34,086 nucleotides of DNA from Bacilli bacterium (GTDB lineage: Bacteria > Bacillota_I > Bacilli_A > ML615J-28 > CAG-313): the NCBI GenBank assembly GCA_900752975.1, contig CAADXH010000029.1:1-34086 (forward strand). The letters are read 5' to 3'. This document shows positions 1 to 7,434 of the stretch, piece by piece. Below the pieces are notes generated by a model. The model saw nothing but the letters and a program-made list of their open reading frames with translations, ran no database searches and was not told where the DNA came from. Both the position numbers and the translations under genes were made by a program. Every line of letters begins with the position of its first letter. Positions within the stretch are counted from its first letter, which is position 1.

Positions 1-2
1 AT

Positions 3-158
3 TCAGCTAGTTTAATTTCTTACAAGATTGAATATGTAACTAGAGATTACAACACATTTATGGCATACGGTGGCATTAAATATATAACTTACAATTATAC
101 TGATGCTAAGTGGACAGAATATGTGGAAAAAACTGGTGGTACCATTGATTATAAATAG
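3..158 (+). CDS. C-terminal end of an unrecognised protein (partial)
   Basis: The first 156 bases hold an open frame that enters from the left edge and ends at a TAG, giving the last 51 residues of a protein. The segment is rich in Tyr and Thr and ends in GGTIDYK. I see no membrane segment, metal-binding motif or family signature. The other two forward frames hit stops within the first 15 bases, which supports this reading. No terminator hairpin is obvious after the stop. The start and the function lie outside what can be seen. Confidence 0.5.
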   Translation, partial: SASLISYKIEYVTRDYNTFMAYGGIKYITYNYTDAKWTEYVEKTGGTIDYK

Positions 159-219
159 ATGAATATAAGGAAAAGGTAAAAAGGCGATGAAATTGTTGTA
201 AGTGCTGTTTGTACAAGTT

Positions 220-519
220 ATGAACAAAAAGCGTCTTGCTCATCGTGCTACTATTTCAATTAGTGTAAAACGAAAATACTGAGGAAAACATATTGAAACA
301 AAACTCATGGAAGAAATAATGAAGTTTGTAAAAAACACCTCAACTATCAAAATAATTTCCCTTGAAGTTAGAAGTGATAATTCAATCGCAATTCACTTAT
401 ATGAAAAATTTGGTTTTAAGAAAATAGGCACTTTTAAAGGCTACATGTGTATCGATAATAATTATGTTGATTGTGATATTATGGAACTAGTTTTAGATGA
501 AAATGAGGCAAGTAAATGA
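220..519 (+). pseudogene. Decayed GNAT-family N-acetyltransferase
   Basis: The C-terminal half of a GNAT acetyltransferase is readable in one frame. It has the acetyl-CoA binding segment GKHIETKLMEEI followed by the typical LEVRSDNSIAIHLYEKFGF motif. Homology continues upstream of the first usable ATG (307): the same frame reads RLAHRATISISVKRKY, then TGA at 280-282, then GKHI. The family usually has Trp in this position (YWGKGIG), so the TGA looks like a one-base TGG-to-TGA mutation. The loop Gly is also changed (GKHIE rather than GxGIG), and the N-terminal strands upstream are interrupted by another stop (199-201). TGA is a genuine stop elsewhere in the window, so recoding is unlikely. The 3' end overlaps the next gene by ATGA. 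Family assignment is firm; a surviving function is doubtful. Confidence 0.75.
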
Positions 520-1199
520 AAATATTAGTTTTTAATGGTAGTCCTAAAAAAGAAAAAAGTGACACTCTTCATATTGCCAATGCTTTCATTGAAGGGTGCC
601 AAGACCAAAATAATAATGATGTAGAATTAATAAATGTTAACGATTTAAATTTAGAGTATTGTAAGGGCTGTTTTAGTTGTAAATATAATGGTGGACATTG
701 TGTAATTGATGATGATATGAAGGACATTATTCAAAAAATACTTGATAATGATATTTTAATATTCAGTTTTCCTCTGCATTCTTATGGTATGCCTGCAGCT
801 TTAAAGAATTTGATTGATCGTACTATGCCAATGTCGGCGATGACAATGCAAAAAGTGAAAGATCGCTATGAACATGTTAGTCAAAGAAATTATGAACACT
901 TAAAATATGTGATGATTTGTGGCTGTGGCTTTCCAAATAGTAAACATAATTTTGAGGCAGTGGTTGAACAATTCAAATTGATGTTTCCAAACAATCACAC
1001 AATTATTACGATTCCAGAAAGTCCAATGTTTAATGTGAAAGAAGCTGAAAGCGTAACTTTACCCCGACTTCAAAAAATAAAGGAAGCTGGTAAAGAATAT
1101 ATTAAAAAATATACAATAAGCGGAGAACTAATGACCGAAATTACATCACCAATGATTCCTGAAGAAATATATGCGAAAATATGTAATGGAGAAAGATAA
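516..1199 (+). CDS. Flavodoxin-fold NAD(P)H-dependent oxidoreductase
   Basis: This 227-residue protein begins with MKILVFNGSPKKEKSDT, the phosphate-binding loop of the flavodoxin-like NADPH-dependent FMN reductase family (PF03358/PF02525 type). A Cys cluster (CKGCFSCKYNGGHC, about residues 49-62) resembles that of iron-sulfur flavoproteins or redox-active members. FSFPLHSYGMPAALKNLIDR (about 85-105) is the conserved flavin-binding segment. It probably transfers electrons from NAD(P)H via FMN to a quinone or another small acceptor in the cytoplasm; the substrate cannot be told. The start codon overlaps the stop of the decayed acetyltransferase gene in an ATGA junction, so the two were once, or still are, translationally coupled. 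Confidence 0.8.
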   Translation: MKILVFNGSPKKEKSDTLHIANAFIEGCQDQNNNDVELINVNDLNLEYCKGCFSCKYNGGHCVIDDDMKDIIQKILDNDILIFSFPLHSYGMPAALKNLIDRTMPMSAMTMQKVKDRYEHVSQRNYEHLKYVMICGCGFPNSKHNFEAVVEQFKLMFPNNHTIITIPESPMFNVKEAESVTLPRLQKIKEAGKEYIKKYTISGELMTEITSPMIPEEIYAKICNGER

Positions 1200-1223
1200 C
1201 TAAATATATAAGTAATGTAGATA

Positions 1224-1256
1224 CTAAAAAAACCAGGGCAGCTAGTGTTCTGGTTT
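1224..1256 (-). terminator. Intrinsic terminator of the HAD gene (possibly bidirectional)
   Basis: The arms AAACCAG (1230-1236) and CTGGTTT (1250-1256) form a 7-bp stem with a 13-nt loop. Read on the reverse strand, the stem is followed by a run of T (complement of the A run 1226-1232), so it mainly serves the reverse-strand HAD gene, whose stop codon lies at the base of the stem. In the forward direction the T-run is poorer. Confidence 0.7.
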
Positions 1257-2067
1257 ATTCTTTATGTTCAAAAAAAATTTTAAGAAATTTTAATACCCCT
1301 TGATTTTTCGCATCATCAGTTTGGTATTTAGCATGTTTTAATAGTTCAGGATGAGCATTTTTCATCGCAACACTAACATGAGCGGATTCAAGTAGTCCGA
1401 TATCGTTGTGCCCATCTCCTATCGCAATTGTATGATCGTGATCAATGTGATAGTATTTGATTGCTTCTAAAAATCCTTTCTTCTTATCGACTAAAGGATT
1501 ATATATTTCCACAATATTAAATCCATCCATATACCAATAGCGTGAAAAAAGTTTGCCATGATATTCATTTTGAATGTAATTTTCAAATAAATTAATGTGA
1601 TCTTTATCAATAAAGAAAAGTGCTCCATTAGGATTATCTGGTAAGATATCTTTTAATTCACCAATGTGAAGAATTCCACCATCGACATGCAAGAAAGGGT
1701 GAATTTCATCATTATAGTTCATAACATAAATATCATCAATAATCTCGCAAAAAACATTAATTAAGGCTGGCCTAATATGTTCAATAATTTCTAATAGATC
1801 ATCTTTATCAATCCTTAAATCAGTAACGGGAAAAGAAGGATCTGTAGGATTGGTGACTCTTGCACCATTATAATTAATAAGAGGAGTATTAAGCCCTAGT
1901 TTTTCATAAATAAAGTAACTTGAGCGAAATGGTCTTCCAGTGGCGAGCATAATAATATGACCATTATTTTTTAGTTTTCGTAAATATGTGAAAGTTTCAT
2001 CATCACAAGTACTAAAGTCAGGCATAAGTGTTCCATCTAAATCTAATACAATTAAGTAAGGTTTCAT
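1255..2067 (-). CDS. HAD-superfamily (Cof-type) sugar-phosphate phosphatase
   Basis: This is a Mg2+-dependent phosphatase of the Cof/YidA subfamily (HAD IIB), probably cytosolic and acting on sugar phosphates or similar small substrates. Motif I is VLDLDGTLMPD near the N-terminus, with the two catalytic Asp in DxDGT. Motif II is the MLATGRP segment, a Lys of motif III lies in KKKGFLEAI, and motif IV is AIGDGHNDIGLLE. The length (270 residues) is normal. I chose the ATG at 2067 (MKPYLIV) over the upstream in-frame ATG at 2073, because the AAGGAGG site touches 2073 directly but stands about 6 nt from 2067. The gene is monocistronic and divergent from the membrane protein/ftsK operon. The exact substrate is not predictable. 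Confidence 0.88.
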   Translation of the reverse strand: MKPYLIVLDLDGTLMPDFSTCDDETFTYLRKLKNNGHIIMLATGRPFRSSYFIYEKLGLNTPLINYNGARVTNPTDPSFPVTDLRIDKDDLLEIIEHIRPALINVFCEIIDDIYVMNYNDEIHPFLHVDGGILHIGELKDILPDNPNGALFFIDKDHINLFENYIQNEYHGKLFSRYWYMDGFNIVEIYNPLVDKKKGFLEAIKYYHIDHDHTIAIGDGHNDIGLLESAHVSVAMKNAHPELLKHAKYQTDDAKNQGVLKFLKIFFEHKE

Positions 2068-2088
2068 AATCATCCTCCTTTAGACTTA

Positions 2089-2117
2089 ATTATATCGTAA
2101 ATTGTCAATAATTGCAA
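2089..2117 (-). promoter_or_regulatory. Promoter of the HAD phosphatase gene
   Basis: On the reverse strand, TTGCAA (2117-2112) and TATAAT (2094-2089) are separated by 17 bp, a good sigma-A-type match. It lies just upstream of the AAGGAGG ribosome binding site of the HAD gene. Confidence 0.7.
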
Positions 2118-2142
2118 TGAAAAAAGTTTCTTATTTTTTTGG

Positions 2143-2171
2143 TTGCACTTTTAGTGTATTTGTAGTAAAAT
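2143..2171 (+). promoter_or_regulatory. Promoter of the membrane protein-ftsK-lepB run
   Basis: TTGCAC (2143-2148) and TAAAAT (2166-2171) have a 17-bp spacer, and the start codon of the next gene follows 33 bp downstream. It is back to back with the HAD promoter. Confidence 0.6.
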
Positions 2172-2204
2172 TAATAGATAGCAAACATAAAGGAAAAAAG
2201 AAAT

Positions 2205-3020
2205 ATGACAATACTCAACATTCAAAATATTGATGATTTTTTTACTGATTTATTTAAAAAATTGGGCGAATTATTTACAATTCAAACATTTATTGTATTA
2301 TTAGTAGGAATTCTTTTAGGTTTTGTTATTTGTGGTACCCTATATGGCTTAATGATGATTTTTTCATTAAAAAGTGAACAAACAACAAGAAAAGACAAAC
2401 AATTAAATATTACCCCGGATAATGAGAAAATTATAAGGGAAGTAGAGGCTATTAAAAATAATTTCCTAGAAACTACTGAAGGATTCACTATAAAAGAAAG
2501 ATTTCAATATTTAGGGTCTACTGTTGTTGAAACAATCAATGTAGTCGCAACCGAGTATTATCCAGAATCTAAATACCCTTTATATGAGCTAACAGTTGAA
2601 GAATTAATAGTTTTTTTAAGATATGTATCATATCGTATTGAAGAAGTGTTTAACAAACCATTTTTGAAGGCTTTCAAGAAAATGACAGTATCACAGATGT
2701 TTAGATTTATGGACACAAGAAAAAAAATAAGTGATAATAAAGCTGTTAAGGCCGCAACCAAACTTAACAGCAGTAAATTTAAACAAGTATTTATGGGAAT
2801 TATCAATTATGCTAATCCGGTGTATTGGATTAAAAAGTTGGTAGTTGGTACTACCATTAATATAGCAGTTCGAAAAATTTGTATTGTAATAATTGATATA
2901 GTTTCTGATGAAACGAATAAAACATATAGTAAGGCTGTTTTTAATAAAGAACAACAGATATATCAAGAAGAGATAAATAAAGAATTAGAACAAATAGAGG
3001 AGGATATGCAAAATGAGTAA
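2205..3020 (+). CDS. Unrecognised membrane-anchored protein upstream of ftsK
   Basis: This is a 271-residue protein of no family I recognise. A strong hydrophobic segment (about residues 28-53, FIVLLVGILLGFVICGTLYG onward) should span the membrane. A charged cytoplasmic region follows. Around residues 205-235 there is a weaker hydrophobic or amphipathic patch (VVGTTINIAVRKICIVIIDIV), and the tail is Glu/Lys-rich. The last 8 bases overlap the start of the FtsK-type translocase gene, whose AGGAGG site lies inside this gene. That argues for co-translation and a shared job. Because the neighbouring translocase has no membrane segments, this protein might act as its membrane anchor; that is inference from context only. 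The start is an ATG 6 nt after a weak AAGGAAAAAAG site. Confidence 0.7.
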   Translation: MTILNIQNIDDFFTDLFKKLGELFTIQTFIVLLVGILLGFVICGTLYGLMMIFSLKSEQTTRKDKQLNITPDNEKIIREVEAIKNNFLETTEGFTIKERFQYLGSTVVETINVVATEYYPESKYPLYELTVEELIVFLRYVSYRIEEVFNKPFLKAFKKMTVSQMFRFMDTRKKISDNKAVKAATKLNSSKFKQVFMGIINYANPVYWIKKLVVGTTINIAVRKICIVIIDIVSDETNKTYSKAVFNKEQQIYQEEINKELEQIEEDMQNE

Positions 3021-5061
3021 AGAAAATGACAAAAAGCGTGAGTTTTATGTGTTTCGTGTAACTAGGGAAAATGAACCAAAAACAGTAGAAAATAATCAAA
3101 AAGATGAAAAATTTATAATATCACCTCATCATGGAAAACAACCAGATAAAACTGTAAATGAAAGAATGGGATATCATCGCGATCCTTCAACATATGATTT
3201 TATTAGACCAAATCGTGGTTTAAATAAAGAATATTATGAACGATATCAACAAGATTTGGAAAAAGAAAATCGAAATAGTATTAAACTTGATGAACAAACT
3301 CCAACTGCCATAGAACCAGTTATGTCAACTACTGATATAACAGAAGAAGAATTTGCTGATAGTAGGGGCTATTATGTTGATGAAACCGAAATAGATAATG
3401 CTTCAATTGAAGATTTACCAGATGATTTCTTTTATTCTTTTGAGGAAGAAAAACCAGTAAATAGTCATTCTGCATCACGCGAAGAACCAAAAGAAAAAAC
3501 TGAACAATTCGTGTCAATGCCTAAACCAAGAATGACAAGTAATCCAGGACTAGAAAAACTAGAAGAAAAACGAAGCCCAGTTGTTGAAATTAAAGCTCCA
3601 AAGGTTAGTAAATATATACCACCAAAATTAGAATTTCTAAAAAGAACAAGTGGAACCGAAGTTGATGATATTAAGGAAGCTGAACATCAAAAAGAAGTTA
3701 TTAACCAAACCCTAAAAGATTCAGGTATTAAGGCAGAAGTAGCTGGTTATGTATTTGGACCTACAGTTACACAATTTATGATTAAAGTTGCTCCAGGAGT
3801 AAATGTAAGTGTTATTAACAACTGTGCAAGTAACCTTGCAATGTATTTAGAGGCTGAAAAAATTAGAATTCAAACCCCAATTCCTGGTAAACCTTATGCG
3901 GGAATTGAAGTGCCAAAAAGTGCAAAATACCGTAACATTGTTCATTTGGGTGATATCATTGCTAGTAAGGAATTTAAAGATACTAAATACAAAATTCCAG
4001 TTGTTGTTGGTAAAGACAATTATGGTAGTGCGATGATTTGTGATATTGCGGAAATGCCACACTGCTTAGTAGCTGGTACAACTAAATCTGGTAAAAGTGT
4101 TTGCTTAAATACTTTTATTATTAGTTTACTATATCATTTTTCACCACGTGATTTAAGACTTGTTTTAATGGATCCTAAAAGAATTGAACTTACAATGTAT
4201 GAAGAAATTCCTCATCTTGCGATGCCAGTAATAACTGATAAAGAATATTTCCCAGCTGCTCTTGGTTGGGTTTATGAAGAAATGGAACGTCGTTATAAAA
4301 TGTTTGAATATTATGGTGAAAAAGATTTCAAAGAATTTAATGAACGTTTATTGAAAGAGAAAAAACAAAAACTTCCATACATTGTTATGATCATTGATGA
4401 ATTTGGTGATTGGTTTACAGGTGCTAGTGAAGAAGTCGAAGATATGACTCAAAAAATTGCGGCGAAAGCTCGTGCAGCTGGTATTCACGTAATCCTTGCT
4501 ACACAACGTCCATCAAAAGATGTTATCAAAGGTTCAATCAAGGCAAACTTCGATACTCGTTTAGCATTTAAAGTATCATCATTTGAAGACTCTAAAGTAA
4601 TTCTTGGTTCAAGTGGAGCTGAAAAACTTGAAGGTTATGGTGATATGCTTATTAAATATGCCGGAAGAATTGAAAAAAGACTACAAGGTGCCTTTGTTGG
4701 AAATGATGAAATTAAAACAGTTATCTCATATCTTAAAGAAAATAACAAATGTGATTATATTGTAACTAAAGAAGAAATTATGCAATCAACTACGACAAGA
4801 CAAATGGCTCAAAACATTGGTACTGGCCGTACTTCTGGGGTAGATGATGAAAGATTTGAAGAGGTCGCATACTATGTTGTTCGTAACAAGAATGCTTCAA
4901 ACAACGCTCTTCTTAGAGAATTTGGTATGGGATTTAACCGTGTCAATGACATTTTAATAGCACTAGAAAGATTAGGAGTATTAGGCCCTGCCATTAAAGG
5001 AAAACAACGTGAAGTTTTAGTTGATGAGTATCAATTAGAAGATATTTTAAAGAATATGTAA
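3013..5061 (+). CDS. ftsK: FtsK/SpoIIIE-family DNA translocase without transmembrane domain
   Basis: This is a hexameric ATP-driven DNA pump that clears or segregates chromosomes at the division septum. Residues 1-200 are polar, acidic and probably disordered. Residues about 220-345 match the alpha domain, and the RecA-like beta domain follows with Walker A GTTKSGKS (355-362) and Walker B YIVMIIDEFGDW (Asp462, Glu463). It also has the ILATQRPSKDVIKGSIKANF segment. About 615-680 form a winged-helix gamma domain (NNALLREFGMGFNRVNDIL), which in this family reads directional DNA motifs. The family normally carries four N-terminal membrane helices; none is present here. It overlaps the preceding membrane-protein gene by 8 bases, and lepB follows after 18 bp. 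The start is ATG after AGGAGGATATGCAAA. Confidence 0.93.
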   Translation: MSKENDKKREFYVFRVTRENEPKTVENNQKDEKFIISPHHGKQPDKTVNERMGYHRDPSTYDFIRPNRGLNKEYYERYQQDLEKENRNSIKLDEQTPTAIEPVMSTTDITEEEFADSRGYYVDETEIDNASIEDLPDDFFYSFEEEKPVNSHSASREEPKEKTEQFVSMPKPRMTSNPGLEKLEEKRSPVVEIKAPKVSKYIPPKLEFLKRTSGTEVDDIKEAEHQKEVINQTLKDSGIKAEVAGYVFGPTVTQFMIKVAPGVNVSVINNCASNLAMYLEAEKIRIQTPIPGKPYAGIEVPKSAKYRNIVHLGDIIASKEFKDTKYKIPVVVGKDNYGSAMICDIAEMPHCLVAGTTKSGKSVCLNTFIISLLYHFSPRDLRLVLMDPKRIELTMYEEIPHLAMPVITDKEYFPAALGWVYEEMERRYKMFEYYGEKDFKEFNERLLKEKKQKLPYIVMIIDEFGDWFTGASEEVEDMTQKIAAKARAAGIHVILATQRPSKDVIKGSIKANFDTRLAFKVSSFEDSKVILGSSGAEKLEGYGDMLIKYAGRIEKRLQGAFVGNDEIKTVISYLKENNKCDYIVTKEEIMQSTTTRQMAQNIGTGRTSGVDDERFEEVAYYVVRNKNASNNALLREFGMGFNRVNDILIALERLGVLGPAIKGKQREVLVDEYQLEDILKNM

Positions 5062-5079
5062 AAATAAAAGGAGGTAACT

Positions 5080-6066
5080 ATGCCTAAAAAAAATAAACTA
5101 GAAAAGTATTTTGAAGAAAACAACAGTATGATGGATCGTTTTACCATCAACTCAAAAATTACTAATAGAATAATTGGATTTATTATTTGTAGCGTTTGTT
5201 ACCCTCTTTTAACTTTATCAAAAAGGTATAATACCATTTATGGTGATGAAGTAAATACCACAAATACAGTAGATTACATAAGAATCATTATGATTTGTTG
5301 TTATGTTATAGCTGGACTTGGTTTTCTATATTTACTTCTTGAATTAATATTTCCCAATAAAATTAATAAATTAACAAAAAACATAAAGTTTACGGCAAAA
5401 AAAACAATATTTAATGCTCTTGATTGGTTACTAATAATTCCAATCTGTTGTAATGTTGCGATATTCATGTATAGTTATTTGTTCATCATTAATCAAATAA
5501 GCGGTACTTCAATGATGCCAACAATTGAGAATAGTGAAAGTGTCTTTGTTTCATATTTAGATAGAGTGGATAGATTTGAGGTAGTTATTGCGAAAATAAC
5601 TCCTGAAGATAATATTGGTATACTATCTGAACAATATTATATTAAAAGAGTAATTGGTATGCCCGGTGATAGGGTAACTTGGAACTGGTCTAATAATACT
5701 CTAAAAATTAATGGGAAAATAATTAATGAAAGTTATTTTCCAACCAATTATCTAAACTCAGAACGAGACAAAGAAAAAGCAGGACTATCAAAAGAACAAA
5801 TAAATAGAATAAGTGAAGCCGAAAGTTTTGATGGTGAGTTTACGTATAAAAGATATAATAAAGATACAAAAGAATATGAAATCATTACCACAACAATTAT
5901 TCCTGATGGTTATTACTTTGTTATGGGTGATAACCGTAATCAAGGTGGCAGTAAAGATAGTAGAGTAATTGGCCTAATACCAAGTAAAAACATTATTGGA
6001 GTTGCGAAATACCATGTTGTTGGAATTATCCCATGGGGAAAAATTGCCAAACAAACTATCAAATAA
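5080..6066 (+). CDS. lepB: Signal peptidase I with extra N-terminal membrane segments
   Basis: This is a membrane serine protease that removes signal peptides from secreted proteins. The catalytic Ser144 lies in GTSMMPT and the general-base Lys189 in YYIKRVIGMPGD. The box D/E motif MGDNRNQGGSKDSRVIGLI closes the active site. About 140 residues precede the catalytic Ser, with three hydrophobic stretches (about 31-48, 68-91 and 117-139). Typical Gram-positive enzymes have one, so this is a long, multi-spanning form (328 residues). An insertion rich in charged residues (about 225-270) lies between the Lys box and box E. The gene follows ftsK with a clear AAAGGAGGT site. In many Bacillota lepB is followed directly by rbgA and rnhB; here another gene stands between them. 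Confidence 0.93.
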   Translation: MPKKNKLEKYFEENNSMMDRFTINSKITNRIIGFIICSVCYPLLTLSKRYNTIYGDEVNTTNTVDYIRIIMICCYVIAGLGFLYLLLELIFPNKINKLTKNIKFTAKKTIFNALDWLLIIPICCNVAIFMYSYLFIINQISGTSMMPTIENSESVFVSYLDRVDRFEVVIAKITPEDNIGILSEQYYIKRVIGMPGDRVTWNWSNNTLKINGKIINESYFPTNYLNSERDKEKAGLSKEQINRISEAESFDGEFTYKRYNKDTKEYEIITTTIIPDGYYFVMGDNRNQGGSKDSRVIGLIPSKNIIGVAKYHVVGIIPWGKIAKQTIK

Positions 6067-6417
6067 CTTTATATTGATAAGGAAAAAACATTGAAAAGGA
6101 TTTCAACTGAAATAAATTAAAAAATTTGAAATGATAGTAACAATGTATTATAAAGATACATTTATTTATAAAAATTATTCTTTGCTAGGTAATTCTTTAT
6201 AATCAAACAATATATGAAGTCACCGCTATAATAAGTAGTGATATAGTTCAAAATAGCAATAAATTAGTAGATAATACAATCGCATACTTGACTGATTTTA
6301 GAACTAACAAAGAAATTTTTGTTAAATGCATTTTACATTTCCGAGGTGTTTTTTATAAAAAATCTCTAAAAAATATGAGTGTATGACTTATGAAAGACAC
6401 TATAAAGGATGTGAATT
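6067..6417 (+). other. 350-bp non-coding gap between lepB and the DUF1016 gene
   Basis: No recognisable gene lies here. A weak hairpin with arms AATGTAT (6142-6148) and ATACATT (6156-6162) may terminate lepB transcription, but it lacks a clean T-run. A TATAAA at 6401-6406 could be a -10 element for the DUF1016 gene, without a convincing -35. A stop-free stretch at 6189-6385 has no start codon with a ribosome binding site and matches nothing I know. The looseness of this gap contrasts with the tight spacing of its neighbours. Confidence 0.5.
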
Positions 6418-7434
6418 ATGTTAGAAAAGGATTTTAAAAATATCATTAGTAATATTAAAGAAGAAATTATAAATACGCAAATTAAAACTATGCAAGAAGT
6501 TAATAGTAATTTAATTATGTTGTATTTTAAATTAGGAGAAATTGTTTCGAAAAATAAACAATATGGGAATAAATTTACGAAACAAGTATCCACTGAACTT
6601 AAATTAACTTTTCCTAATATGAAGGGCTTTTCTGAAAGAAATATAAGGTCAATGCGATTATTTTATGAAGAGTATGCTAATGATGAAAAATGGCAACAAC
6701 TTGTTGCCAAATTACCTTGGGGCCATAATTTATTACTAATTGAAAAAATCAAAAACAAGGATATTAGAAAAATATATGCTGAAAATACTATTAAAAATGG
6801 CTGGAGTAGAAATGTATTAGCTATTCAAATTGAAACAGAATTTCATAAAAGAATAGGAAATAGTAACAATAATTTTAATACAATGCTACCACCAAAAGAT
6901 AGTGATCTAGTAGATAATACCATAAAAGATCCATATATTTTTGATTTTATTACACTAAAAGAAGAATATAAAGAAAAAGAACTAAAAGAAGCTTTGATAA
7001 TTAAAATAAGAAATGTATTATTAGAATTAGGAAAAGGATTTAGCTTTGTCGGTAATCAATATAAAATTTCGGTTGATAATCAAGATTATTATATTGATTT
7101 ACTATTTTATCATTTGGAACTTAGATGTTATGTAGTTGTTGAATTAAAAGCAAGTGAATTTAAACCAGAATATATAGGGCAATTAGGATTTTATGTAACA
7201 GCGGTTAATGAAACAATAAAAAAAGAGTGTGATTCACCTACGATTGGTTTATTGTTATGTAGAGGAAAGAACAGAGTAACAGTAGATTGGTCTTTGAAAT
7301 CTACAAATGTTCCTATAGGCGTTTCAACTTATAAATTGAAAGAACAACTACCAAAAGAATTAATAGATAAATTACCAACAGAAGAAGAAATAAATTTATA
7401 TTTGAATGTAGGGGAAGGTGGAAACAATGAATAA
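6418..7434 (+). CDS. DUF1016 / YhcG-family PD-(D/E)XK nuclease-like protein
   Basis: This 338-residue protein has the two-part DUF1016 layout. The N-terminal helical DUF1016_N region (about 15-150) contains KGFSERNIRSMRLFYEEY and WGHNLLLIEKIK. The C-terminal PD-(D/E)XK fold (about 170-330) has Asp227 in YYIDLLFYH and Glu242-x-Lys244 in VVELKASEF, the expected metal-binding and catalytic residues. The family is widespread in accessory regions and is often found near restriction or toxin genes, but its function is not firmly established. It sits inside the conserved lepB-rbgA-rnhB block, and its last 8 bases overlap the rbgA start, so rbgA translation may depend on it. The ribosome binding site is AAGGATG, 8 nt before the ATG. 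An intact nuclease motif argues against decay. Confidence 0.85.
   Translation: MLEKDFKNIISNIKEEIINTQIKTMQEVNSNLIMLYFKLGEIVSKNKQYGNKFTKQVSTELKLTFPNMKGFSERNIRSMRLFYEEYANDEKWQQLVAKLPWGHNLLLIEKIKNKDIRKIYAENTIKNGWSRNVLAIQIETEFHKRIGNSNNNFNTMLPPKDSDLVDNTIKDPYIFDFITLKEEYKEKELKEALIIKIRNVLLELGKGFSFVGNQYKISVDNQDYYIDLLFYHLELRCYVVVELKASEFKPEYIGQLGFYVTAVNETIKKECDSPTIGLLLCRGKNRVTVDWSLKSTNVPIGVSTYKLKEQLPKELIDKLPTEEEINLYLNVGEGGNNE

Noticed and set aside
280..282. TGA as a Trp codon (genetic code 4)
   Set aside because: ftsY and ruvB end at TGA exactly where the family ends, and Trp is encoded by TGG throughout the window.
6189..6385. Stop-free stretch of about 65 codons between lepB and the DUF1016 gene
   Set aside because: It has no start codon with ribosome binding site, no recognisable motif and low-complexity composition; probably non-coding.
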